From Flavobacterium pectinovorum (GTDB lineage: Bacteria; Bacteroidota; Bacteroidia; Flavobacteriales; Flavobacteriaceae), in assembly GCF_022802975.1 (NCBI RefSeq), contig NZ_JAFEVZ010000010.1, forward strand, positions 62,001 through 126,000: 64,000 nt of DNA. Reading direction: 5' to 3'. Below, piece after piece: positions 27,432 to 37,095 of this stretch. How positions within the stretch are numbered: the first letter of the stretch is position 1; the number at the start of each line of letters is the position of its first letter. A program made the position numbers and the translations under genes. Below the pieces are notes generated by a model. That model made no database searches. It was not told the DNA's origin and was given only the letters and a program-made list of their open reading frames with translations.

Positions 27432-28997
27432 TTATCTGACAATAAATGGTTTCCAGGCCATGGCTTTAATTTTACCAAACCCAGTGTACCTTTTTTCTGT
27501 ACCCGTAATGATTGCACCATTGGTTTCATTTACACCCATTTGATAAACCGATCCTGTTTTTGTGCTTTCATTATAAGTTGCGATGTATAAAATTTTACAA
27601 AAATTCTTAGGATCATATATAGCCCCTGTTGCCCTATTTTGATTATAATATTTTTGTAAAGAAATTGTAGTTATGGTTTCGCCTGCCGGAGGAGTCCAAA
27701 GTTTTTCTGTAGTACCAGGCGTGTATTTAAACTGATATAAATTATTAGAAGAACTATAGTAAAACACTTCGCCATAAGTCCCTGCTGTAATAGCATTAGC
27801 ACTGGTTATTTCTGGACACGAACTCATATTATATTTACCCCGGCCAATTGTAGCGGTCTCTCCACCGATAAAATTTGCGGTTAGTAAAAAATAACTGCCA
27901 CTGTTATCTTTCATAAGTATATGTTCGAAATTGCTAAATCCTAAATCGGAATCGATTAATTCTAAACCAACATTTTTGACATCAAATGCAGCAGTTACTG
28001 CCTGTGCAGTTGCAATAGGAATAATTTCTGCACCTCTTGAAACCACTTTCACAAACCTTTTATTAGTTTGGTCGTATAAAATTGCGTCAAAAGCGGCACT
28101 TGTTGCAGTTGCCATCCAGGGTGCTAATTTTCCATAGCTGCCCGCTAAGGCATCATTAAATGCTCTGTCTCCTGGTGCAATTATGGTATAATCAACCACA
28201 TGCAACTGATTGTTATTCATTAGAAATTCCTTTCTGCCTATGGTTGCATTAACAAATTCAGGAGCTTTTATTGCCGGAGGTGTCCAAAACATTTTATCAT
28301 TAAAAGTAGCCATACTTCTAAACGTTGCAGGATCCACGCGTACCGCATCATTAGCGCTTTGTATATACAAAGCATGAGCGCCGGTTAAGTTAGCAAGTGA
28401 ATAAATTAACGAACCTGGTTTACCGGGTATTGGAGTTCCATTGGCATTTGCATATAAGTCATAATACACACGTTCGGTAGTAGCGGTTTTAGAAATTTCA
28501 TTATTCGTTATCAAACCAACATCTGTATTGCCGTCTTTTTCGTAGAGTACCATCCAGCCTTCGGCTAAGGCAGGAGTAACAGCCACAGGAAATTTTGCAA
28601 ATGTTTTTACTCCTGTATTTGTATTGGTTACTGTAAAAAGTACTTCCCAGACTAATTCATTGGCTGTAATCTCTTGATTCAGGTGTACAGTAGTTGCCAA
28701 ATTGTGCCTTTCCAGAATGTCTCTATTGATCTGAGCAGGATACATTTCCCAACTGAAACTTAATTCCTTAAATTGAGGATTTTCAGGATTTACTTCTGTG
28801 CCCTTATAGATTACTTTAGGTTTTAAGGTTAATATGTCATAACGTAAAATAGAATAAGAAGTTTCCATTCCGGAAACATCAATAGTTACTTCATCTAACT
28901 TTTGATACTCATAATTTCCTTTATCATCGTAACAGGAAACCATTGTAATCATAAGAAACAAGAAGCTGAACAACTTAAATATATTTGTTTTTCTCAT
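27432..28997 (-). CDS. PKD-like family surface lipoprotein
   Basis: A 521-residue lipoprotein: signal peptide followed by the lipobox TMVSC with Cys22, then YDDKGNY, which is the usual start of the Bacteroidota PKD-like lipoprotein family. Residues about 40-140 look like immunoglobulin/PKD-type beta sandwiches; the rest (140-520) looks like a beta-propeller with repeated blades. The family always travels with SusC/SusD genes and probably helps to capture a ligand on the cell surface. No catalytic motif is visible. It is 34 bp downstream of the DUF4843 lipoprotein gene in the same operon. Confidence 0.78.
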   Translation of the reverse strand: MRKTNIFKLFSFLFLMITMVSCYDDKGNYEYQKLDEVTIDVSGMETSYSILRYDILTLKPKVIYKGTEVNPENPQFKELSFSWEMYPAQINRDILERHNLATTVHLNQEITANELVWEVLFTVTNTNTGVKTFAKFPVAVTPALAEGWMVLYEKDGNTDVGLITNNEISKTATTERVYYDLYANANGTPIPGKPGSLIYSLANLTGAHALYIQSANDAVRVDPATFRSMATFNDKMFWTPPAIKAPEFVNATIGRKEFLMNNNQLHVVDYTIIAPGDRAFNDALAGSYGKLAPWMATATSAAFDAILYDQTNKRFVKVVSRGAEIIPIATAQAVTAAFDVKNVGLELIDSDLGFSNFEHILMKDNSGSYFLLTANFIGGETATIGRGKYNMSSCPEITSANAITAGTYGEVFYYSSSNNLYQFKYTPGTTEKLWTPPAGETITTISLQKYYNQNRATGAIYDPKNFCKILYIATYNESTKTGSVYQMGVNETNGAIITGTEKRYTGFGKIKAMAWKPFIVR

Positions 28998-29031
28998 TTT
29001 TTAAATTTTTTAGATTAGTCCTATCCAATGA

Positions 29032-29787
29032 TTATGGAAAAACAACTAATACATTATTTTCATCTCTTAAAGGCTGACTGTGCTCCAGATTGTATTTTAT
29101 TAATTCGCTTTTGCAACGATTTTGATAATACTGAGCACGCGTATAACTAATTTCATTAGGAGGCACAGGTGTCCCTGTATAACGAACTTTGAATACGGGG
29201 GCTTCACCGATTATCGTTGTAATAAATTGAAATTTAACATCCGAGTAAACGCCGAAAAAGGTAGACAACCTGTAATAAGGAAGCGGGTCTACATCCCAAT
29301 GGGCCGGTTTGCTAAATTTGTCCCTGAAAACAATTTTTAAATCAGAACGTTCTGTAATTCCCTTTTTAAAGTTTTCATCTTCTTCAAGACCAAAAACAAT
29401 CTTAGCAGAAGTATTTTTAAAATCAGAAGAACGATAAATATAAATAGGAAAAACGTCCTGATATGTATTTGCTTTTAGTACATAGTCCTTTAACTCATAA
29501 TGAACTCCTTCTACGATTGCATTGGTATCTCCACCTATAGGTTTTATCCTGAAAGTTCTGTCCTGAGCACTGGCAAATCCGGTTAATCTAACAGAGAACA
29601 TGATACTGTCTACAGCATTAAGTGATTTAAAAGCATAGTTGTACTCCAAACTGTCCGGCTTCATAGTGTTAGTGCCTAACCACAAGTTCAGTCCACTAAA
29701 ATCTTCGGGATATATTGATTTGGGTTCCTCTTCGCATCCTATAAATAGTAAGGAGCAGATTAGTATTGCAAATGTTATATTTTTCAT
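29032..29787 (-). CDS. DUF4843 family lipoprotein
   Basis: A 251-residue lipoprotein with lipobox LFIGC (Cys18) followed by EEEPKSIYPED, typical of the DUF4843 family. The acidic residues after the Cys fit a surface-export signal of Bacteroidota lipoproteins. The fold appears to be beta sandwich with no enzyme motif. DUF4843 genes sit right after SusD genes together with PKD-like lipoproteins; they are thought to be accessory surface binding proteins, but the ligand is not known. Here it follows the SusD gene by 21 bp. Confidence 0.8.
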   Translation of the reverse strand: MKNITFAILICSLLFIGCEEEPKSIYPEDFSGLNLWLGTNTMKPDSLEYNYAFKSLNAVDSIMFSVRLTGFASAQDRTFRIKPIGGDTNAIVEGVHYELKDYVLKANTYQDVFPIYIYRSSDFKNTSAKIVFGLEEDENFKKGITERSDLKIVFRDKFSKPAHWDVDPLPYYRLSTFFGVYSDVKFQFITTIIGEAPVFKVRYTGTPVPPNEISYTRAQYYQNRCKSELIKYNLEHSQPLRDENNVLVVFP

Positions 29788-29808
29788 AGTAATGAAATGT
29801 GTTTTTAA

Positions 29809-31251
29809 TTATTGATTATCTACTCTACCCGGTGCGTTATTAAGTTCACTTACCGGAATTGGTAATTTGTAACCTTTAACTGCGATTATATCATTAATTG
29901 GTGATCGGGGAACACGGACTGAGTTTAATCTTTTATGAAAAAAGAAAAGTTGTCCTTCGCCTATAACATCCTTTCTAAACTCTTGTAATAAAACAGCATC
30001 AAATACAGAACTGTCAATGTTAATTGTACTTAACCCCCTGTGTACGCGTACCTCATTAATCAATGCTGAGGCCTTTATAATATCTGTATCTTTGAGAGCT
30101 TCTGCAGCAATAAAGTACATTTCAGACAATTTAAGAATTGGCATTTTATTTCGATACGCAGCCGGCCAGCTTGTGCTTTCTAACTGTTCGTACTTTCTTA
30201 AAAAATAATTTCCCTCATTATTTGCTCTGTACCAGTACAGATATCTGTAATCGTCTGAATTACTATCGTAATATTCTGTTCTGGTTGGAGGGAATATATA
30301 AAAAACATTACTGCCACCTGTTGAGGTAAATGAGTTTTCATAAATAGTATTCATTCGAACAATATTTAAAGCAAATAAATGCTCTGTAGAAAATATAAGA
30401 TTTGAATTATTGGCATCTACCAGACTATTTTGAGTAATCCAGGGGAATTTGGCTGAATTTATTACCTCCAAAGCATTAGATACTGCCTGAGTATAATCAT
30501 GTTTGTAAAGATAAGCTCTGGCTAATAGCCCTTTTACCGCATAATAGTTCAAATGCACCTGACGGTTCATTAAGTAACCATTATCATCTCCAATAGTAAT
30601 TTGTTGACCTGTTACTATAGGGTCATTTTTTAATAACTCTGCTGCCTGGTTTAAATCAGTAATAACATTGTTAATTACGGCATCTACTGAAAGTTGCGGC
30701 GCAATTTCCTTACTTGCTTTTGTGAAATAGGGAATAGCCAATTTGTTTGGATTTTCTTTGTAACTTGCCCCAAATACACGAAGAAGGTCAAAATGAATCC
30801 ATGCTCTTAGTGCTAGAGCCTCTCCTTTTATAATGGCAAAATTATTATCTTTAAAGGCTCCTTTTTTAGCATCAATTTCTTCTAATATTTTATTGTCATT
30901 TGCTATTGCGTTATACATTTGATTCCAGATAGCATCAATTCTGTTTAAAGAGGTAGTGCTATTTTTATAATCATAGGTTTTATCAAAGTCATAAGAGATA
31001 CTTTGAGCATCCCATTCAGCGCCTAAAACTCCCATTAATCCGAAGGTCATTTCTCTTCCGTATAATGGTTCGTAGGTCAAAGTCGTGTAAACGCCTGCCA
31101 ATGCTTCTTTAAAGCCACTTTCGGATGAAAATAAATTACTGTCGCGAACTTGGGATTTAGGTTCAACATCGAGCCAATCTCCTGTACAGGAACTCAAAAC
31201 TAACGATAGAGTTAATACTATTATTTTGGGTAATATTTTATATGATTTCAT
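29809..31251 (-). CDS. SusD/RagB family outer-membrane lipoprotein
   Basis: A 480-residue lipoprotein with lipobox VLSSC (Cys22) and the start CTGDWLDVEPKSQV that is typical of SusD/RagB. The rest is helical, TPR-like, with ALRAWIHFDLLRVFG near 150 and the C-terminal LSEMYFIAAEAL. SusD forms a lid on the SusC barrel and helps to take up large ligands, glycans in many loci but peptides in the RagAB type. It is 32 bp downstream of SusC. The absence of any carbohydrate enzyme in this operon and the presence of a protease make a non-glycan ligand worth considering. Confidence 0.93.
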   Translation of the reverse strand: MKSYKILPKIIVLTLSLVLSSCTGDWLDVEPKSQVRDSNLFSSESGFKEALAGVYTTLTYEPLYGREMTFGLMGVLGAEWDAQSISYDFDKTYDYKNSTTSLNRIDAIWNQMYNAIANDNKILEEIDAKKGAFKDNNFAIIKGEALALRAWIHFDLLRVFGASYKENPNKLAIPYFTKASKEIAPQLSVDAVINNVITDLNQAAELLKNDPIVTGQQITIGDDNGYLMNRQVHLNYYAVKGLLARAYLYKHDYTQAVSNALEVINSAKFPWITQNSLVDANNSNLIFSTEHLFALNIVRMNTIYENSFTSTGGSNVFYIFPPTRTEYYDSNSDDYRYLYWYRANNEGNYFLRKYEQLESTSWPAAYRNKMPILKLSEMYFIAAEALKDTDIIKASALINEVRVHRGLSTINIDSSVFDAVLLQEFRKDVIGEGQLFFFHKRLNSVRVPRSPINDIIAVKGYKLPIPVSELNNAPGRVDNQ

Positions 31252-31283
31252 GGTTTAAAACTTTATACATTAATGTGTATCAC

Positions 31284-34200
31284 TTAAAATGATGCCTGGA
31301 CAGAAAAAGAAAACGTTCTTGCAAAAGGAAAATCTAATCCTCGTTCGGCTCTGATAGTTGAGATTCTTGCTAAATCGTTGCCGAATAGTGTCACTCTTAA
31401 TCTGCTTAAATGCGATTTTTCTAAAAAGTTCTTATTTCTAAAATCATAAGAAACATTTACAGAATTCAATAGTAATTCATCAAGATCCTGAACAAAACGG
31501 GAACTTGGGTTGGTTCTGGTTGGGGTACGGCCAATTGCTTTAAAGAAGACTTTATCGCCCGGGTTTTTCCAGGTATCTGTAAATACACGTTCATCGACAT
31601 TATATTGAATATCCACATTTTCTACCCTATCCACCAAGGTTTGATTGTAATATTGGCCTCCTAAACGATACGAGAATGCGCAGTTGATACCAAAACCTTT
31701 ATATTGTCCGTTAAAACCAAAACTTCCCCGAACTTTAGGCGTAGATTCTCCTACAGCTACCTGATCATTTGGATCCCAAACATAAGTTAGCGCTCCATTC
31801 TTTTTTACAAAAATTTCGCTGCCTGTAGCTGGATCAATTCCCATAGATCGAACGGCCCAAATAGCAGTTGTAGATTTTCCTTCCTGATATCTTACAAAGG
31901 GTTTTGTAGATGTACCTCTGTCTGCTTCTACTTCATCATTAACTGAATTTAATGCATCTGAAATTTTAACTAATTTGTTTTTATTAGATCCAACGGTTAA
32001 AAATAAATTAACAAAACTATTGCTGGAAAAATCACTCCATGCTTTATAGTTTAATGAGGCATCGATACCATTATTTCTTAATTCGCCTAAATTTTCTGAA
32101 ATAGTACTAAATCCTACCGATCCAGGCATGGCTACCTCTGTAAGCAGGTTATTAGTAAGACTGATGTAATAATCAAATCGTAATGATAATTTGCTCCATA
32201 AACCTAAATCCAGACCAAAATTATAATCCTGGGTTTGTTGCCACTTCAACTGATTGTTTGCTAAACCTATTAATTTTGCTCCTACTATGTTATCATAATA
32301 ACTATCTGTATAATAGTTGTAAGTAGCCATAGCCTGATACGGGTTAAAATTCTGGCTTCCTGTATATCCGGTAGAGGTGCGTAATTTTAATTGTGTTATC
32401 CAGTCTTGTTTGAAAAATTTTTCTTTGTGGATATTCCATCCTAATCCAACCGACCAGAAGCTTCCCCAACGGTTATCGGCGCCAAATACACTAGATCCTT
32501 GTAAACGATAGGTAAGATCTGCTAAATAGCGGTCATCGTAGGAATAGTTTAACGCAGAAAGTAATCCTGTTTCACGGGTAAGAGCATCAGCGCCTGATGG
32601 TCGGCCATCCTGAGCATATTGTCTTGCAAAATTGATATAATCCACTCTGTCATTTAAAAAGCCCTGAGCATGTACACCATGGCTTTCACTTCCTACTTCA
32701 TATAAATTCCATCCGGCATTTAAGTAAAAAAGGTGTTTATCTATCGTTTTGGAATAGTTTAGCGTAAGATCTGTTTTGATAGAATGACTTTTACCATCAG
32801 TTATTGTATAATCACCTCTTCTATAAAAATCTTCTTCTGAATATTCAGCATAGCGGGTATGATTGGCGGGATAAAAATCTTCTCTGGTTTCATTGATTTG
32901 CGTATAGCCCACACGACCGATAATTTTAAGTGCTTTGGACAAAGACCACTCTGCCTGAAAATTATTGGTAATATCAGTGTAATCACTAAAATTTTTAGTT
33001 CCTAACGTCGCATTAAATAATGGATTATAATAGTTTACAGGAGTTCCGGATCCGGAATTAAACTGCCCTAATAATTTTTTAATATTGCCATTATCATCAA
33101 AAGGAGTCCAGTACGGATTTAATCTTGTGTATTCTGAAAATGAACCATAAGGAGAATCATAAGCATGGCTGCCTGTGATCGTCAAAATATTTCTAAAAAT
33201 AAAATCACTGACACGATACGATAAAAATAGATTGCCCGAAGTAGTTCTACGCCCTGATTCTTTCATAACTCCTGCTATAGAGTTATACGTTAAATCGGCA
33301 CCATAAGTAAAATTATCATCCCCTCCTTCCAGAGATAATGTACTTTTATGACCTACACCTGTTCTTAAAGGTTGAGAAAGCCAATAGGTATTAACTCCTC
33401 TTGCCACTTCAGCATAGGTTCTATTATACTGTTCCTTAAGTAATTGTTCACTGTAATAAAAATTAGAACTATACCTTCCGGCATCTAATTCTACCTGGAG
33501 TTTCTGCTCAGCATTGGTTAAATGATAACTACTCAAATCTGGGGTGGTTACATTTAAATCTCCGGTGTAGCTCACTCTCATTTTTCCCTTTTTAGGTCTT
33601 TTCGTTTCCACTACAACAACTCCGTTTGCAGCTCTGGAACCGTAAATAGCTTTTGCAGCAGCATCTTTAAGGATGGTTACAGCAGCGACCCTGTTCATAT
33701 CTAAATCGTAAATTTTCTGTAAAGTAGTCTCAAACCCATCTAAGATAAACAAAGGAGAGTTTGGGTTATTTGCATATTCACCACTTAAACTAGGCAAGCT
33801 ATTAGCTCCCCTGATTTGTAAGTCAGGCAGCATGTTAGGATTTGAACCTGCCGCAATGTTATCCATTTGAATAAATGAGGGATCCAATATTTTTAAACTT
33901 TGAAGTAAATTTTGATTTCCTATTGACCTCAATTCTTCAGCAGTGAATGTAGAGGCAGCTCCGGTAAAGCTTTCCTTGTTTCTGGTATAGATTCCGGTAG
34001 ACACAATTTTTACGGCCTGAAGCTCTGTAACATCTTCTTCTAAAACCACTACAATTTGTTTATTACTGCTAATCAGTACTTCTTTAGCTTTATATCCTAT
34101 ATATGAAAATTGAAGAATATCATTTTCAGGAACTTTCATCGTAAACTGGCCATTCAAATCTGTAACTTCAGTAGTTTTTGTTTTTTTTGAAGTTACACTT

Positions 34201-34658
34201 ACTCCCGGCAAGGCTAAACCTTTAACATCTGTTACAGTACCAGATATTTGAATTTCTGCCTGCTGATTAGAATTAGGGAGAGTTGCTGCAGGAAGTGGTT
34301 TGATTACAATAGTGTTATTTCCGGCTAATGAAAAATCAAGCTTATTGGCAGTAACACACTTTTTAAGTAAATCTGAAATTTTAACTGATCCCTTTTTTAA
34401 ATTCACTTTGGGTGCGTTTAAAAACAAATCCTGAGAATAAATAAAATTGTAATTGGTTTGTTGAATAATTAAGTCAAATATTTCATTAACATTAATTGTC
34501 ACATCTTTCTTTATCTCAATTTTTTCATTTTGAGAAAAAGCACTTGTTGGTGACATACTAAAAGCCGTGAGACAGCAGAATAACAGTATGGTTCGAATCA
34601 TAAAAATAAAGTATCGATCCCAGCAAGGGGGACGAAAAATAGTTTGATTAATTTTCAT
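31284..34658 (-). CDS. SusC/RagA TonB-linked outer-membrane transporter with STN signalling domain
   Basis: A 1124-residue TonB-dependent transporter. The signal segment is at about 20-42. An STN domain follows (about 45-118, NVNEIFDLIIQQTNYNFIYS), then a CarboxypepD_reg-like domain (about 132-215, ISGTVTDVKGLALPGVSV), a plug (about 230-350, DAAAKAIYGSRAANGVVVVE) and a long outer-membrane beta-barrel that ends in Phe. The STN domain is the part that contacts an anti-sigma factor, fitting the FecR gene directly upstream (268 bp, with a large palindrome between). The layout indicates that ligand binding at the cell surface signals through FecR to the ECF sigma factor to raise expression of the operon. 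Confidence 0.95.
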   Translation of the reverse strand: MKINQTIFRPPCWDRYFIFMIRTILLFCCLTAFSMSPTSAFSQNEKIEIKKDVTINVNEIFDLIIQQTNYNFIYSQDLFLNAPKVNLKKGSVKISDLLKKCVTANKLDFSLAGNNTIVIKPLPAATLPNSNQQAEIQISGTVTDVKGLALPGVSVTSKKTKTTEVTDLNGQFTMKVPENDILQFSYIGYKAKEVLISSNKQIVVVLEEDVTELQAVKIVSTGIYTRNKESFTGAASTFTAEELRSIGNQNLLQSLKILDPSFIQMDNIAAGSNPNMLPDLQIRGANSLPSLSGEYANNPNSPLFILDGFETTLQKIYDLDMNRVAAVTILKDAAAKAIYGSRAANGVVVVETKRPKKGKMRVSYTGDLNVTTPDLSSYHLTNAEQKLQVELDAGRYSSNFYYSEQLLKEQYNRTYAEVARGVNTYWLSQPLRTGVGHKSTLSLEGGDDNFTYGADLTYNSIAGVMKESGRRTTSGNLFLSYRVSDFIFRNILTITGSHAYDSPYGSFSEYTRLNPYWTPFDDNGNIKKLLGQFNSGSGTPVNYYNPLFNATLGTKNFSDYTDITNNFQAEWSLSKALKIIGRVGYTQINETREDFYPANHTRYAEYSEEDFYRRGDYTITDGKSHSIKTDLTLNYSKTIDKHLFYLNAGWNLYEVGSESHGVHAQGFLNDRVDYINFARQYAQDGRPSGADALTRETGLLSALNYSYDDRYLADLTYRLQGSSVFGADNRWGSFWSVGLGWNIHKEKFFKQDWITQLKLRTSTGYTGSQNFNPYQAMATYNYYTDSYYDNIVGAKLIGLANNQLKWQQTQDYNFGLDLGLWSKLSLRFDYYISLTNNLLTEVAMPGSVGFSTISENLGELRNNGIDASLNYKAWSDFSSNSFVNLFLTVGSNKNKLVKISDALNSVNDEVEADRGTSTKPFVRYQEGKSTTAIWAVRSMGIDPATGSEIFVKKNGALTYVWDPNDQVAVGESTPKVRGSFGFNGQYKGFGINCAFSYRLGGQYYNQTLVDRVENVDIQYNVDERVFTDTWKNPGDKVFFKAIGRTPTRTNPSSRFVQDLDELLLNSVNVSYDFRNKNFLEKSHLSRLRVTLFGNDLARISTIRAERGLDFPFARTFSFSVQASF

Positions 34659-34765
34659 AAATTTGTGTTGGTGATTGGTTATTAAAATAATTGGTCATTA
34701 TGAATCAAAAAGGGGGATTGTTTTACACCGACCAAAGTTTATATACTTTCCCTCTTTTTATATTT

Positions 34766-34925
34766 GAAGTGATTTAGACTTTTTCCATTTGCTAAAAAAC
34801 CTGTCTTTTGCACCCCATTTTAGTCTTTTTTTCGTTCCGTAGCCCTGCTATGCATCTTAAAAAAGACTAAAATGGGGTGCAAAATCCTTAATTTTCGTTT
34901 AAACGCAAAAAGTCTAAATCACTTC
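34766..34925. repeat. Nested 160-bp palindrome between FecR and SusC genes
   Basis: Outer arms of 19 bp (GAAGTGATTTAGACTTTTT at 34766-34784 and its reverse complement at 34907-34925) enclose inner perfect arms of 26 bp (34806-34831 and 34859-34884, core GCACCCCATTTTAGTC) around a 27-nt loop. The whole could fold as a cruciform or a long RNA hairpin. The outer right arm ends one base from the FecR stop codon. It is far larger than a normal terminator and looks like a palindromic mobile repeat, or a regulatory hairpin separating the sigma/FecR genes from SusC. Confidence 0.75.
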
Positions 34926-34926
34926 T

Positions 34927-36078
34927 TTATTTAAAAATTACAGTCTTTTCTTTTATTTCATACGATTTTATTTGGTTAGTTGTTTTGATTAATTCCAGTA
35001 TTACTTCAAGGTTTTGATTTTTGCTGAATTGTCCTTTAAATTTTTCATTTTTAATTGTTTCACTTTTAATGATAAAATCAACGTCATACCATCTGGATAA
35101 AACTTTTACAATCTCCTTTAATGTCAAATTATCAAAAACAAACTGACCATTTAACCAGGCTAATTCAGTATCTATATTGGCAGGACTAATGCTTAAAGAA
35201 GAAGTGATTGAATTTATAACAGATTGTTCTCCGGGGTGTAATGCTTCTTTTTTATTAGCATAATCAATAGCAACCCTCCCCTCTTTTAAAGTGGTTATTA
35301 GATTCGTTTCGTCTTTATATGCTTTGACATTGAATTGGGTACCGAGTACTTCAACATTTTGTCCTTTGGTTTTTACGATGAAGTGTGACCCTTTATGAGC
35401 TGAACTTGGAGATACTTCAAAATAGGCTTCACCATACACTAGTTCTACAGAACGAGAGTTACCGTCGATAAAGCGATTAGGAAATTTTAGCTGGGTCTCA
35501 GAGTTAAGTCTAACCTTGGTTCCATCGGCTAGCAACAAAGAGAATTGTCCTGCACGCGGAATGGTTAAGTAATTGTACTCTATGGCTGCATTATTATCTG
35601 AATAGGTTACTGATTTATCATTTGTAGTTAATCCATTACCTTTATAAGTCTGTCCATTTCCTAAAACTATAGTTTGTCCATTTCCTAAAACTAAGGTCGC
35701 TTTATCTGTACCGGGTGCAATAGAAGGTTTACCGGATGCAAGGGTAGTTTCAATTTTGTTTATAGAATCGTGTTGGGCAAAATAGAATAGCGTTCCTAAT
35801 ACAATCACTGCAGCTGCAGCATACTTCCATATAGATGGTTTATTTATAGGTACGCCAATGGCTTTTTGTACATTTTCCCAACCTCTTTTTTTATTTATTT
35901 GTTGCGATAATAACTGTCGTTGTCTTCTTTTTTCAGTATTAGTTATGTTTTCAAAAATATAATCCTTGTCTGTTTGGTTAAAAAGATCGGTATCTTTTAA
36001 TTCTTTTAGGTCTTCTTCTTTGACCAACGATAGAGCAATTTGCCTTGAAAGTTTATAAAGTTTGTTTAAGGTTGTCAT
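34927..36078 (-). CDS. FecR family anti-sigma factor / signal transducer
   Basis: A 383-residue inner-membrane protein. The cytoplasmic N-terminal part (1-85) is helical and should bind the sigma factor; a single TM helix is at about 86-104 (YAAAAVIVLGTLFYFA). The FecR domain follows at about 165-260 (RAGQFSLLLADGTKVRLNSE), and a DUF4974 secretin-like domain is at the C-terminus (about 315-380, FDNLTLKEIVKVLSRWYDVD). FecR passes the signal from the STN domain of the SusC-type transporter to the ECF sigma factor. It lies 132 bp downstream of the sigma gene on the same strand and is followed by the large palindrome. Confidence 0.93.
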   Translation of the reverse strand: MTTLNKLYKLSRQIALSLVKEEDLKELKDTDLFNQTDKDYIFENITNTEKRRQRQLLSQQINKKRGWENVQKAIGVPINKPSIWKYAAAAVIVLGTLFYFAQHDSINKIETTLASGKPSIAPGTDKATLVLGNGQTIVLGNGQTYKGNGLTTNDKSVTYSDNNAAIEYNYLTIPRAGQFSLLLADGTKVRLNSETQLKFPNRFIDGNSRSVELVYGEAYFEVSPSSAHKGSHFIVKTKGQNVEVLGTQFNVKAYKDETNLITTLKEGRVAIDYANKKEALHPGEQSVINSITSSLSISPANIDTELAWLNGQFVFDNLTLKEIVKVLSRWYDVDFIIKSETIKNEKFKGQFSKNQNLEVILELIKTTNQIKSYEIKEKTVIFK

Positions 36079-36210
36079 TTTAGTTAAGTTTTTATACTAA
36101 GACGACAAAAAAGATAAAGTGGGTGTAGAAAAAAAATATTTTTTTCAATGTTTTTTACAAAACACCTAAATATCTACAATAAAATTAAGATATTACTTTA
36201 TAATATTTAA

Positions 36211-36753
36211 CTATTTTTTCAATTCGGCTATAAAAGCAAATAACAGGAAATAGTCTTTTAACAAAGGGCGTAAACGCTTGTATGCAATCTTTTTTTGTAA
36301 TTTAATGGTATTTAAAGAAATTCCAAGTTCCTCAGAAATTTCCGGATTACTCATCCCTTTCATACTCAATTTTATAATTTGAGCACATTTTTCAGGTAAT
36401 GTTGTTATAGCTTTTTCTAATATATGATTTGTGTCAGAGATAACCACTTCTCTATGAAAAAATGAATCCGTCTCCCATTTAGATATGTCTTCTGCATCAA
36501 GAGATTGTGTTGTTCTTACATAAGTACTCTTCAAATAATCGAGAGACTGATTTTTAACGGCTGTATATAAATAGGATTTAATAGCTTTATCATTGTTAAA
36601 GACAATTTTTTCTTCCCATATCTTGATAAAAACATCTTGGACTAAATCTTGTGAGGCTTCAATATTTTCAACATACTTATTGGCAAACAGGCACAAACTA
36701 GTGTACATAGTGTCAAATATGTACTTATATTCTTTTAATATTAATGTTTTCAT
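36211..36753 (-). CDS. ECF RNA polymerase sigma-70 factor
   Basis: A 180-residue ECF sigma factor. Region 2 shows LFANKYVENIEASQDLVQDV followed by FIKIWE (about residues 20-48), and region 4 shows LPEKCAQIIKLSMKGMSNPE then ISEELGISLNTIK (about 118-152), the DNA-binding helix-turn-helix. It pairs with FecR downstream to form a classic Bacteroidota sigma/anti-sigma switch for the SusC operon. An exact TATTTTTG box (minus strand, 36781-36788) lies 27 bp before the start codon, so basal expression could come from the housekeeping sigma. Confidence 0.95.
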   Translation of the reverse strand: MKTLILKEYKYIFDTMYTSLCLFANKYVENIEASQDLVQDVFIKIWEEKIVFNNDKAIKSYLYTAVKNQSLDYLKSTYVRTTQSLDAEDISKWETDSFFHREVVISDTNHILEKAITTLPEKCAQIIKLSMKGMSNPEISEELGISLNTIKLQKKIAYKRLRPLLKDYFLLFAFIAELKK

Positions 36754-37095
36754 TTCTGCTGTTGGAAAATATTAGAAATTCAAAAATAGTTAAAAATACC
36801 AAACGTCAGATTATATTATATCTTCGCTGATGAAGATCAACATTTGAAAAATTAATTAATGACTTCAAATTTAAAGGCATGCAAATATATACATAAATTC
36901 TATAAAATTAATAGAGTTTGTTGTTTTACTTCTTCTTGTTTTTTTTATAAAATGACTCACCTCCTGTTTAAATATCTAGCAATATGAATCTTAACAAGAG
37001 AAAATATTCTATATTTCAACTTGATTCAAATTTGTATGTTTCAGAAATTTCTTAATCTGAAGAATTATATCAGAACATAATCACAACAATTTCAT
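36754..37095. other. Intergenic stretch upstream of the ECF sigma gene
   Basis: 342 bp, AT-rich. Apart from the -7 box at 36781-36788, I see no gene, repeat or structured RNA. Confidence 0.5.
36781..36788 (-). promoter_or_regulatory. Candidate -7 box for the ECF sigma gene
   Basis: Minus strand TATTTTTG, an exact match to TAnnTTTG, 27 bp from the ATG. No clear TTG partner was found at 19-21 bp. Confidence 0.4.
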
